Origin: an uncultured beta proteobacterium
GTDB taxonomy: Bacteria; Pseudomonadota; Gammaproteobacteria; Burkholderiales; Burkholderiaceae_C
Length of the DNA stretch: 32,656 nucleotides
Assembly (NCBI GenBank): GCA_903945325.1
Contig: CAJAVE010000201.1
Span: forward strand, 1-32,656
Direction of reading: 5' to 3'
Part shown: piece after piece, positions 9,040-16,068 of the stretch
Layout: each line of letters starts with the position of its first letter
Numbering within the stretch: the first letter of the stretch is position 1
The notes under the pieces: model-generated
What the model was told of the DNA's origin: nothing
Databases searched by the model: none
Seen by the model: the letters and a program-made list of their open reading frames with translations, nothing else
Position numbers and translations under genes: made by a program

Positions 9040-10248
9040 CTAGCGTTTGTTGCGGATGGGGATGTTCATGTCTTCCGGCTTGATCTCACGCACCAGTTCA
9101 GGCACACCCCAGGCAAACGCAGGGTCCGCCTTGATCTTGAAGTGGTACATGCTTTGCATGGCCTGGTGGTCTTCTTTGCGGAAGGTCATCTTGCCCTTGG
9201 GCGTATCAAAACTCATGCCTTCCATGGTCTTGATCAGTGTGTTGGCGGAGGTATCGCCCTTGCTGTTGTTCAGTGCGGTAACGATTGCCATGGCTGCCGA
9301 GAAACCACCCGCCGTAAAGAAATCAGGCGGGGTCTTGAACTGGTTGTAGTGGCGTGCCACCATCGCTTCATTGATGGGATTTTTGGGAATGCCAAAGTAA
9401 TAGTAGAGCGCGCCTTCCATGCCCGGAAACTGCTTGTACGCCACCATCGCCGGCAGGATGTTGCCACCTGTGGCCAACTCGATGCCGTAGCGCTTCTTCA
9501 GGTCCAGATCCGCAATCTTGCTGAACGGTGCCGGAGCGCCAGACCAGCCCACCGAGATGTATTTGTTGCCGGGCTGGTCTTTCAGCTTGTCCACAATGCG
9601 TTGCAGGCCGGCCGTGAAGTCGGTGGTGCCCACCGGCAGGTATTCCTCGTGCACGATCTTGGCATTCTTGAGTGCCTCGCGGGTGGCTTTCACCCCATCG
9701 CGCCCAAAGGCGTTGTCATTGGCCAGCGTGGCCACCACGTTGCCTGCCTTGTCCAGCGCGGCGGCATTGGCAGCAGCATCCTGGCTCGAATTGCGGCCGG
9801 TGCGGAAGATGTATTTGTTCCACTTGTCACCGGTGATCGAATCGGCTACAGCAGGCTCAACCAGCAAAATCTTCTTGTACTCTTCCGCCACTGGCAGCAT
9901 GGCCAGCGCGACGGGTGAAGCCGTTGGGCCTACCGCCAGATCCACCTTGTCATCACCGTAGGCTGCGGCCAGCAGGCTCTTGCCGATGTCGGGCTTGCCC
10001 TGGTCATCTTTCTCGATAACGACGATTTTCTTGCCCGCCACCATCATGGTGCCGCCGGTGGCATAGTCCAGACCCATCATGAAGCCCACCGCGGTTTGCT
10101 TGCCATACGCTTCGAGTGGACCCGTCTTACTGTAGATGTGGGCGATCTTGACTTCCTTGGATTGCGCCAGCGCGGTGCTGCCAGCCAGTGCGGCGAACAT
10201 CCCGGTGGCGATCAAAGAAACGGTAAAAACGCGGCGGCCGTGGGTCAT
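9040..10248 (-). CDS. LIV/HAAT-type ABC transporter substrate-binding protein
   Basis: A 402-residue periplasmic binding protein of the type I LivK-like family. The N-terminus is a Sec signal peptide (MTHGRRVFTVSLIATGMF, cleavage probably after ALA before QSKEVK). The mature start KEVKIAHIYSKTGPLEAYGK and the block ANDNAFGRDGVKATREAL are typical of this family. ATG 10248 is preceded by AGGAGA five to six bases upstream; the upstream in-frame start at 10284 would spoil the signal peptide. It is the first gene of the operon, with a predicted sigma-54 promoter at 10287-10302. The ligand is unknown; operon context suggests 3-hydroxybutyrate or a short oligomer rather than branched-chain amino acids. 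Confidence 0.9.
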   Translation of the reverse strand: MTHGRRVFTVSLIATGMFAALAGSTALAQSKEVKIAHIYSKTGPLEAYGKQTAVGFMMGLDYATGGTMMVAGKKIVVIEKDDQGKPDIGKSLLAAAYGDDKVDLAVGPTASPVALAMLPVAEEYKKILLVEPAVADSITGDKWNKYIFRTGRNSSQDAAANAAALDKAGNVVATLANDNAFGRDGVKATREALKNAKIVHEEYLPVGTTDFTAGLQRIVDKLKDQPGNKYISVGWSGAPAPFSKIADLDLKKRYGIELATGGNILPAMVAYKQFPGMEGALYYYFGIPKNPINEAMVARHYNQFKTPPDFFTAGGFSAAMAIVTALNNSKGDTSANTLIKTMEGMSFDTPKGKMTFRKEDHQAMQSMYHFKIKADPAFAWGVPELVREIKPEDMNIPIRNKR

Positions 10249-10286
10249 GCATATCTCCTGTTGTAGTAAAGCGGACACTGGCATTT

Positions 10287-10302
10287 TGCACGAAACGTGC
10301 CA
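10287..10302 (-). promoter_or_regulatory. Predicted sigma-54 (-24/-12) promoter
   Basis: On the minus strand the sequence is TGGCACGTTTCGTGCA. Against the consensus TGGCACRNNNNTTGCW it has the -24 GG and -12 GC at the correct spacing and one mismatch (G for the first T of TTGC). The predicted start of transcription is about 10277, leaving a leader of roughly 28 bases before the binding-protein ATG. An enhancer-binding regulator gene lies immediately upstream. Confidence 0.8.
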
Positions 10303-10320
10303 ATCAACAACGCGTTGATT
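10302..10320. promoter_or_regulatory. Inverted repeat abutting the sigma-54 promoter
   Basis: AATCAAC (10302-10308) and GTTGATT (10314-10320) are perfect arms with a five-base spacer, directly upstream of the -24 element. Seven-base arms with a short spacer suggest a dimeric regulator site, perhaps a repressor or an IHF-independent activator site. The protein that binds is not known. Confidence 0.45.
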
Positions 10321-10390
10321 TCATTGAGATTTTTAAAACTTTCAATCGAAATTCACAGAAATGACTGATTATGAGACAGAGCAAATCGTA

Positions 10391-10412
10391 TGTATTTTAT
10401 ACACTTGTATAA
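10391..10412. promoter_or_regulatory. Overlapping palindromes, candidate enhancer (UAS)
   Basis: TGTAT-N3-ATACA (10391-10403) overlaps ATACA-N2-TGTAT (10399-10410), and TTATAC/GTATAA frame the latter (10397-10412). The block lies about 115-135 bases upstream of the predicted transcription start, the usual distance for a sigma-54 activator site. It abuts the regulator stop codon, but there is no T-run for a terminator on the minus strand. Confidence 0.45.
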
Positions 10413-10415
10413 TTT

Positions 10416-11936
10416 TTAGACACTCTCGATGCGGGCATACAGAGTCGCCCTGGCCATCCCCAGCATCTTTGCCGCCGCGGCCTTATTGCCACGACACGCA
10501 TCCAGGGCCGCTTGAATCGCCCGCTGCTCCACCTCGGCCACTTGCTCAGCCAGTGGCCGCAGAAACTGGGCAACTTCGCTTGGCGCCACAGACTGTTCGG
10601 TCTGCGCAAAGGGTGCAGTGTGCGGCTCACTTGACAATTCTTCAGAAGAAGGCGACGGCACAATGGGCTGCACCCCCGATTCGCGCAGCACTGTTTGCAA
10701 CTGCTGCACATCTATGCGCGAAGAGTCGCTTCGCATGGTGGCCTGCTCCAGCACATTGCGCAATTCGCGGATGTTGCCGCGCCAAGACTGCGCCTCCAGC
10801 AGCGCCAGCGCTTCGCGCGATAGCTCGGGAGGTGGCATGCCGCTGCGCAGCGCCACGTCTTCACCCAATGCTTCGAGCAAGGCCGCAATATCGGCGCGCC
10901 GCTCGCGCAGGGGTGGCACCCGAATCGGCAGTACATGCAGGCGGTAAAACAGGTCTTCCCTGAAGCCACCATCGCGCACCAGACGGGTCAGGTCGCGCGA
11001 GGTGGCCGCGATAACGCGCACGTCAATAGGTATCAATTTGTTGGAGCCCAGGGGCTCAATTTCACCCTCTTGCAAGGCCCGCAACAGCTTGGACTGCAAT
11101 GCCAGCGGCATGTCACCAATTTCATCCAGAAACAGCGTACCGCCATGGGCCAGGCGGAACTTGCCATCACGACCCTTGCGGTCAGCACCCGTAAACGCAC
11201 CGGGTACAAAACCAAAAAACTCGGCCTCTAACAGCGTGTCGGGCACCGCAGCAATGTTCACACTGATAAACGGCCCTGCAGCCCGGTTCGACGCCGCGTG
11301 GATGGCGTGGGCCAGCAACTCCTTGCCGGTTCCCGTCTCACCCAGCAGCAAAACCGGGCTGGACGACTGCGCCGCCCGGCGGGCCTGGCGCTTCACTTCA
11401 ACCGCAGCCGCACTCAAGCCAATGAAACTGGCAAAGGTGTACTTGGACTGGCGCTGCCCGGTCTGTTTGAGCCTCTGGGTCGCCAGTTCACGCCGTGCAT
11501 CATCCAGGTCACGCTGCAACAGCGAAAACTTTTCAATCAGTGGCTGTAGTGTGGTCTCGGGGTGATCGAACAGCACAATGCCCAGCGCACCAATCACCTG
11601 CCCCGCTGCGTCGCGCAGTGGAATGCGGCTGACCACAAAGGTGCCCGCCTTGTTGGTCAGCAAGTCAATGAGGATGGGCTTGCCGGTTTCCAGCACCTGG
11701 TGCATCTGCGTGTTCTGCACGACCCGCGACACCGGATGACCGACAAAGTCCTCCTCCCGCTCAAAGCCCAGCGCGGGCAGGAAGCGCTTGTACTGGTCGT
11801 TGATCCAGACCACGCGGGCCGCACGATCGACCAGCATCATGCCCTCGCTGGCATTGGCAAACAGGTCGAACATGGAGCGCGCCGCCAGCTCCAGAATGCT
11901 CTGTGCGTCGCGTGGCAGGCTGTCCATTTTTTCCAT
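10416..11936 (-). CDS. Sigma-54-dependent enhancer-binding transcriptional regulator (PAS-AAA+-Fis)
   Basis: A 506-residue activator of sigma-54 RNA polymerase. A PAS-like sensory domain occupies roughly residues 20-125 (ASEGMMLVDRAARVVWIN), and a linker or coiled region spans 130-165. The AAA+ domain has Walker A GETGTGKE (199-206), the sigma-54 contact loop GAFTGA (246-251), and Walker B FLDEIGD (269-275). A Fis-type helix-turn-helix ends the protein (RGNKAAAAKMLGMARATLYARI). There is no receiver domain, so it probably senses a small ligand through PAS. Two near-equivalent ATGs (11936 and 11927) exist. It lies upstream of, and on the same strand as, the transporter/hydrolase operon that carries a sigma-54 promoter, so that operon is the obvious target. 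Confidence 0.93.
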   Translation of the reverse strand: MEKMDSLPRDAQSILELAARSMFDLFANASEGMMLVDRAARVVWINDQYKRFLPALGFEREEDFVGHPVSRVVQNTQMHQVLETGKPILIDLLTNKAGTFVVSRIPLRDAAGQVIGALGIVLFDHPETTLQPLIEKFSLLQRDLDDARRELATQRLKQTGQRQSKYTFASFIGLSAAAVEVKRQARRAAQSSSPVLLLGETGTGKELLAHAIHAASNRAAGPFISVNIAAVPDTLLEAEFFGFVPGAFTGADRKGRDGKFRLAHGGTLFLDEIGDMPLALQSKLLRALQEGEIEPLGSNKLIPIDVRVIAATSRDLTRLVRDGGFREDLFYRLHVLPIRVPPLRERRADIAALLEALGEDVALRSGMPPPELSREALALLEAQSWRGNIRELRNVLEQATMRSDSSRIDVQQLQTVLRESGVQPIVPSPSSEELSSEPHTAPFAQTEQSVAPSEVAQFLRPLAEQVAEVEQRAIQAALDACRGNKAAAAKMLGMARATLYARIESV

Positions 11937-11993
11937 CGCTGAATGTTAACGCGCAGACCGCCTCACCAGCGACTCGAATCCTCCACGGTTGTC

Positions 11994-12020
11994 GCTATCA
12001 AAAATAGAGCTGCTTGCGCA
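11994..12020 (+). repeat. Dispersed 27-bp intergenic element, copy 2
   Basis: Same length as the element at 704-730, starting GCTAT and ending in the identical 12 bases GCTGCTTGCGCA; the middle differs. It lies upstream of the regulator gene, at the edge of the pseudogene zone. A weaker 12-base match (one mismatch) is at 17080-17091. Confidence 0.5.
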
Positions 12021-12035
12021 ATATACACGGCGGTT

Positions 12036-12494
12036 TCAGCTCTTTTTTCCTAAGAATTTGGCCTCGACCGCTTCCGTTTCTGCTGACCTTGAAAAGTACC
12101 CGACGGCGCTGTACCAGCAATCCCGCCGCCACGAAGCAGCGCCCACTACCCCCAAAACGGCGGCGGCGCGGATGTTGTTTTCCCAACGGTACAGGGTATA
12201 ACTCACCATCTGGGGCAAGGCGGTGGGCAGGTCAGCGTAGCAAAACACCAGCACCTCGCGCACACCGCGCACGCGCAGTGCCGCCATCGGACCGGTCAGC
12301 GCCGAAACCGATAAGGTGCGCGTCGCCAGCGTGGCCATGATGGCAAACACCCGGCCCAGCCAGGCGGGGTCGCGGCGCTGCGGTGCTGAGGCGCTTGGCA
12401 ACGTCATCGGCAGCTTTACCGGCAACTGGCAGCCAGCGCCGCATCGGCCACCTCCAGCGGCTGCGGGTACAGCAGGCTGGTCAGGCTGTCCCAC
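12036..12494 (-). pseudogene. Relic of a phosphonate-type ABC permease (PhnE-like C-terminal part)
   Basis: The minus-strand frame carries MAALRVRGVREVLVFCYADLPTALPQMVSYTLYRWENNIRAAAVLGVVGA in its second half. This matches the conserved C-terminal half of PhnE-family permeases (R-A-x-G-A ... LPQ-x-LP-x-x-x-SY-x-LYRxExNxRxAxxxGxVGA). After VVGA the frame breaks: the expected GGIG-type sequence appears in the next frame as GGGIAG, and then homology is lost. The transmembrane segments expected upstream are missing. No PhnC or PhnD gene is nearby. I read it as a decayed fragment; coordinates are those of the open frame and the functional protein was surely longer. Confidence 0.65.
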
Positions 12495-12650
12495 AGCCCC
12501 ATGGAAGGCAGCCGCCCCGCCAGTACGGAGGTGGGATTAAAGCCATCGGCACAGGTCAAGGTGCGCCGCTTAGCGTGGGCAATGGTCATCAGAAACTTCA
12601 AAATCAGCCGGGCAGGCTACGATTGCCCTCCCGACGAACACAGCTCACCC
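12495..12650. other. Non-coding stretch within the pseudogene zone
   Basis: No convincing gene lies here. A minus-strand open frame (12416-12601, 61 codons, containing GFNPTSVLAGRLPSMGLWD) runs into the phnE-like relic and may be more decayed coding sequence, but I cannot assign it to a family. Confidence 0.4.
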
Positions 12651-12890
12651 ATGAAAACGCCCCAGTTTATTCAGCTTCACCACGACAGCGCCGAGGCCAT
12701 CCGCCATGAACTGATCCAGGGTTTGAGCGCCAATGTGCAGCCAGGCGGGGCCGAGGTATCGCCCAAATTTCTCTACGATGCCTTGGGCTCGCGGCTGTTT
12801 GAAGCGATTACCGAGCTGCCTGAGTACTACCCCACCCGCACCGAGGCCGCTATTTTTCAGACCCAGGCCATGGCGATGGCGCGCCAGACC
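12651..12890 (+). pseudogene. egtD: Truncated L-histidine N-alpha-methyltransferase (egtD 5' fragment)
   Basis: From ATG 12651 the frame encodes about 80 residues that match the N-terminus of EgtD, the SAM-dependent enzyme making hercynine from histidine. The block VSPKFLYDALGSRLFEAI followed by TELPEYYPTRTEAAIF is characteristic. Homology stops near 12890, before the SAM-binding motifs (about 320 residues are expected in full), and the frame then reads antisense through another gene relic to a stop at 13121. The remnant cannot be catalytic. Hercynine is the precursor of ergothioneine and selenoneine, which ties it to the neighbouring senA- and senB-like relics. Confidence 0.8.
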
Positions 12891-12914
12891 AGGCGCTGGT
12901 TTTTTTTGCGCCAG

Positions 12915-13296
12915 GTGCGAACGGCTTGTGGCACGGCAGCGTCCAGCGGGTGGTGTGCGGCACCAGGCTGGAGTTGTACAGCGCATCGACCTGGGGCAGC
13001 AGGGATGGCGCGCGCAGGCAGGCCGGGTCTGCCGCCACGCCCAGCAGGCGCTGCGGGTTACGCGACAGCCAAAACTCCTGAAACCAGCCAATATGACCCA
13101 GCTCCCACAATGGCGGATTGAGCTGGTACGCATACGACACCGGCAGGGTTGGGCACAAAGCGTCGGCATAGGCATCGACCAGCGTCAGGGTACGGGCGCG
13201 GCTGGCGCACAACCAATCGGCCAGTTGGCGGGCAGGGGCGGTGCGGGCCTGATGGGCAGCGTGCCAGACCGGCAGTTCAAGAGATGAAGGGTGCAT
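12915..13296 (-). pseudogene. senA: Truncated EgtB/SenA-type protein (selenoneine synthase-like 5' fragment)
   Basis: From ATG 13296 about 125 residues match the N-terminal DinB-like iron-binding domain of EgtB-family sulfoxide/selenoxide synthases. Key blocks are LNPPLWELGHIGWFQEFW (with the metal-ligand His) and VDALYNSSLVPHTTRW. The formylglycine-generating-enzyme-like catalytic domain is absent; homology ends near 12915, where the egtD fragment of the opposite strand begins. Full proteins are about 400-430 residues. I favour SenA over EgtB because a SenB-like relic and selD follow directly and because of the NPPLWELGH form, but a profile comparison is needed to separate them. Confidence 0.75.
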
Positions 13297-13298
13297 GG

Positions 13299-13588
13299 GT
13301 GTCTGAATTCAGGAACAGGCAGGTGGTGATAGTCAGCCCGGCGCTGGCAACAGCTGCTGCAATCAGCCAGCCCAACGGGCGCAGCTTTCAAGGTGCGCAA
13401 GCGGCTGGTGGTGCTGCAGGAGCTGGGCCAAACCGTCGTGGCACCTGCCCTGCAGGCCCGCAGCCCAAGCCAAAGACATCGCAGCGGCCTGTCGGCATTA
13501 CCGCTGGCTTGGAGGTCTGGTGCCCGTGGCCGAGCACCACGCCCTGCACCAGCTGGTTGTCAGTCTGATGCCAGACTGCTCCGACTGA
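13299..13588 (+). pseudogene. senB: Eroded SenB-like selenosugar synthase (glycosyltransferase) remnant
   Basis: Three islands lie in the right order, with the intervening sequence deleted and frames shifted. They are RQVVIVSPALA just after GTG 13299 (frame 3), KRLVVLQELGQ at about 13396-13430 (frame 1), and CRHYRWLGGLVP at about 13490-13525 (frame 2), the last frame ending at TGA 13586-13588. In intact SenB-type glycosyltransferases (about 320 residues) I expect VVIVSPALADANNGNWQTA at the N-terminus, RLVVLQ mid-protein and YRWLGGLPH in the C-terminal domain. Only about 290 of some 960 bases remain, so the gene is dead. The second island is in frame with selD and can wrongly extend its predicted start. 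Confidence 0.7.
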
Positions 13589-13617
13589 TCCATTTTTATA
13601 TTTTTACCCCACGCTTC

Positions 13618-15906
13618 ATGCAACAACCAACCCAACCCATTGCCCGCGATATTGTGCTGATTGGGGGTGGCCACAGCCATGTGGGCGTGCTCAAACGCTG
13701 GGGTATGCAACCCGAGCCCGGCGTGCGCCTGACAGTCATTTGCACCGATGTACACACCCCGTATTCAGGCATGTTGCCGGGCTACATCTCTGGCCATTAC
13801 AGCTATGACGAGGTGCATATCGATCTGGCCCGACTGGCGGTGTTTGCCGGTGCCCGCTTGTACCGCGACGAGGTGACAGGCATTGATCGCACGGCGCAAA
13901 CAGTGCTGTGCCGCAACCGCCCGCCTGTGCCCTACGACTTTTTATCGATCAACATTGGTTCGACCCCGCGCTTAAGCGGTGTGGTGGGGGCCGATGCCCA
14001 TGCCACCCCGGTCAAGCCCATTACCCGCTTCAACGCCCGCTGGCTGGCGCTGCTGGCGCGTGTGCAGCAACACAGCCAAGGCCGGTTGCGGGTGGCCGTG
14101 GTCGGCGCTGGTGCCGGTGGGGTGGAACTGATTTTGTCCATGCAGTACCGCCTGCGCCAGGAGCTGCAAGGCCGCGGGCAAAACCCTGATTTGCTGGAAT
14201 TTCACATCTTGAGCGCGGCGGATTGCGTGCTGCCCACGCACAACTCCAGGGTGCGGCACAAATTTGCCAGCGTGCTGACCGAACGCGGTGTGCAGGTGCA
14301 TTTGAATAGCGAGGTGATCCAGGTGCAGCCAGGGCAACTGCTGTGTGCCGACGGCGCGGTGGTGCCAGCCGATGAAATCATGTGGGTCACGCAAGCCGGT
14401 GGTGCGCCTTGGCTGCAGACCACCGGGCTGGCTTTCAATGACGGCGGCTTCATCCGGGTCAACGAACAATTGCAAAGCGTGAGTGACACGCGCATTTTTG
14501 CTGCGGGCGACATTGCGGCCATGGACCAGCATCCACTGGAGAAAGCTGGTGTGTTTGCGGTGCGCATGGGGCCGCCGCTGGCCGACAACCTGCGCCTGAG
14601 CGTGCGCGGCCAGGCGCTCAAAGCCTACCGCCCACAAAGCAGCTGGCTGGCGTTGATCAGCACCGGCGACAAATTTGCCGTGGCGTCACGCGGGGCGCTG
14701 GGCTTTTGGGGTCAGTGGGTCTGGCGTTGGAAAGACCATATCGACCGAAGCTTCATGCGCAAGTTTTCCGAGTTTGAGGCCATGCCAAGCCAGCCAGGCG
14801 GCTCAGCCAGCCCGCCCTCGCAGCTGGCGCTGAATCCGCAAGAAAGCCTGCAAGCCATCTCGGCCCTGGCCATGCGCTGTGGCGGCTGTGGAGCCAAAGT
14901 GGGTGCAACCGTGTTGTCCAGGGCGCTGGGCCAGTTACAGGTGCTGCAACGTCCGGACGTGCTGATTGGCCTGCACGACCCCGACGATGCCGCTGTGGTA
15001 CGGGTGCCGCCAGGCCAGGCGCTGGTGCATTCGGTGGACTTTTTTCGGGCCTTTGTGGACGACCCCTACCTGTTTGGCAAGGTGGCGGCCAACCATGCGC
15101 TGGGCGATATTTTTGCCATGGGTGCCGAGCCACAGTCGGCCACCGCCATTGCCACCGTGCCGCCGGGGCTTGAGGCCAAGGTCGAAGACCTGCTGTTTCA
15201 GATGATGAGTGGCGCGGTCGAAGTGCTCAACGAGGCTGGCTGCGCCCTGGTGGGCGGCCACACCGGCGAGGGGTCTGAGCTGGCGCTGGGCTTTGCCGTC
15301 AATGGCTTGCTTGACGAGAGCCTGGTCGGAGTCACACGCAAAGGCGGTATGTGCCCCGGCGATGTGCTGATTTTGACCAAACCCATTGGAACCGGCACGC
15401 TGTTTGCCGCCCACGCCCGGCTGGCGGCCAAGGGGCGGTGGATTGACGCGGCACTGCAGTCGATGGTGTTGTCCAACCGGCTGGGCGCGCAATGCCTGCG
15501 CGAATTTGGTGCCACCGCGTGTACCGACCTGACCGGTTTTGGCTTGCTGGGCCATCTGGTGGAGATGACCAAGCCCTCCGGTGTGGATGCGGAGCTGGTG
15601 CTGTCGGCCTTGCCCTTGCTGGAGGGTGCCGAAGAAACCGTGGCCGCTGGCATCGTCAGTTCTTTGCAACCCGCCAATGTGCGCCTGCGCCGGGCGCTTC
15701 GTCATCAGGAGCAGTTTGCGAGCCACCCGCGCTACCCGCTGATTTTTGACCCGCAAACGGCCGGCGGATTGCTGGCCAGCGTGCCCGCACACCGGGTGGA
15801 TGCCTGCGTGGCGGCCTTGCAGGCGCTGGGCTATACCCACACCGCCATCATTGGCCGTATCCTGGCACAGGGCGAGGCACTGGAGCCGGTGGTGTTGCTA
15901 CCCTGA
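13618..15906 (+). CDS. selD: Selenide, water dikinase fused to an NADH-dehydrogenase-like oxidoreductase
   Basis: A 762-residue two-domain protein. Residues 1-400 form a type II NADH-dehydrogenase-like FAD/NAD(P) oxidoreductase, with dinucleotide motifs IGGGHSHVG (15-23) and VVGAGAGGVEL, and FAAGDIAAMD near the end. Residues 405-762 are selenophosphate synthetase: catalytic Cys424 and Lys427 in CGGCGAK (Cys17/Lys20 in E. coli numbering), then DFFRAFVDDPYLFGKVAANHALGDIFAMGA and GGHTGEGSE. The product is selenophosphate from selenide and ATP; the fused domain may feed reduced selenium. ATG 13618 is chosen because upstream in-frame sequence belongs to the senB relic. No selA, selB or selU is in the window, so the present use of selenophosphate is unknown. 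It could be the former SenC of the decayed cluster. Confidence 0.93.
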   Translation: MQQPTQPIARDIVLIGGGHSHVGVLKRWGMQPEPGVRLTVICTDVHTPYSGMLPGYISGHYSYDEVHIDLARLAVFAGARLYRDEVTGIDRTAQTVLCRNRPPVPYDFLSINIGSTPRLSGVVGADAHATPVKPITRFNARWLALLARVQQHSQGRLRVAVVGAGAGGVELILSMQYRLRQELQGRGQNPDLLEFHILSAADCVLPTHNSRVRHKFASVLTERGVQVHLNSEVIQVQPGQLLCADGAVVPADEIMWVTQAGGAPWLQTTGLAFNDGGFIRVNEQLQSVSDTRIFAAGDIAAMDQHPLEKAGVFAVRMGPPLADNLRLSVRGQALKAYRPQSSWLALISTGDKFAVASRGALGFWGQWVWRWKDHIDRSFMRKFSEFEAMPSQPGGSASPPSQLALNPQESLQAISALAMRCGGCGAKVGATVLSRALGQLQVLQRPDVLIGLHDPDDAAVVRVPPGQALVHSVDFFRAFVDDPYLFGKVAANHALGDIFAMGAEPQSATAIATVPPGLEAKVEDLLFQMMSGAVEVLNEAGCALVGGHTGEGSELALGFAVNGLLDESLVGVTRKGGMCPGDVLILTKPIGTGTLFAAHARLAAKGRWIDAALQSMVLSNRLGAQCLREFGATACTDLTGFGLLGHLVEMTKPSGVDAELVLSALPLLEGAEETVAAGIVSSLQPANVRLRRALRHQEQFASHPRYPLIFDPQTAGGLLASVPAHRVDACVAALQALGYTHTAIIGRILAQGEALEPVVLLP

Positions 15907-15995
15907 GATGAAGTTGCGGGAACCAACGGAAACGACCGCTCACGCTGGCCAGGCGACACAGCCAGCAGGATCACCAGCACCAGCACCAGCTCCAG

Positions 15996-16060
15996 CACCA
16001 CGACCAGGATCGCGAGCGACATCGGGCATTGCACAAAGATCAGCGCACTGCCGTCGCCAA
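15996..16060 (-). pseudogene. Relic copy of the tctA 3' end (65-bp direct repeat)
   Basis: This segment matches 17200-17264 within tctA at 62 of 65 bases in the same orientation. The minus-strand frame still reads [10 protein letters not shown], as in the TctA C-terminus, then diverges into low-complexity hydrophobic codons. It lies between selD and the radical-SAM gene. It marks a duplication or insertion event around the radical-SAM gene. Confidence 0.8.
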
Positions 16061-16068
16061 ATCAGGTA

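Noticed and set aside
8887..9918. 343-codon plus-strand open frame
   Set aside because: Antisense to the binding-protein gene and crosses an intergenic repeat.
10397..10412. TTATAC/GTATAA hairpin as a Rho-independent terminator of the regulator gene
   Set aside because: The stem is AT-rich and no T-run follows it on the minus strand; a protein-binding palindrome fits better.
14872..14901. Possible selenocysteine (in-frame TGA) at the SelD active site
   Set aside because: The active-site codon at 14887 is TGT (Cys) and there is no in-frame TGA in the gene.
14935..15840. 301-codon minus-strand open frame
   Set aside because: Antisense to the SelD domain; no recognisable domain.
13393..15906. 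Longer start giving an 837-residue SelD protein
   Set aside because: The extra 75 residues are the senB-like relic read in frame plus out-of-frame sequence; NDH homology begins at MQQPTQP (ATG 13618).
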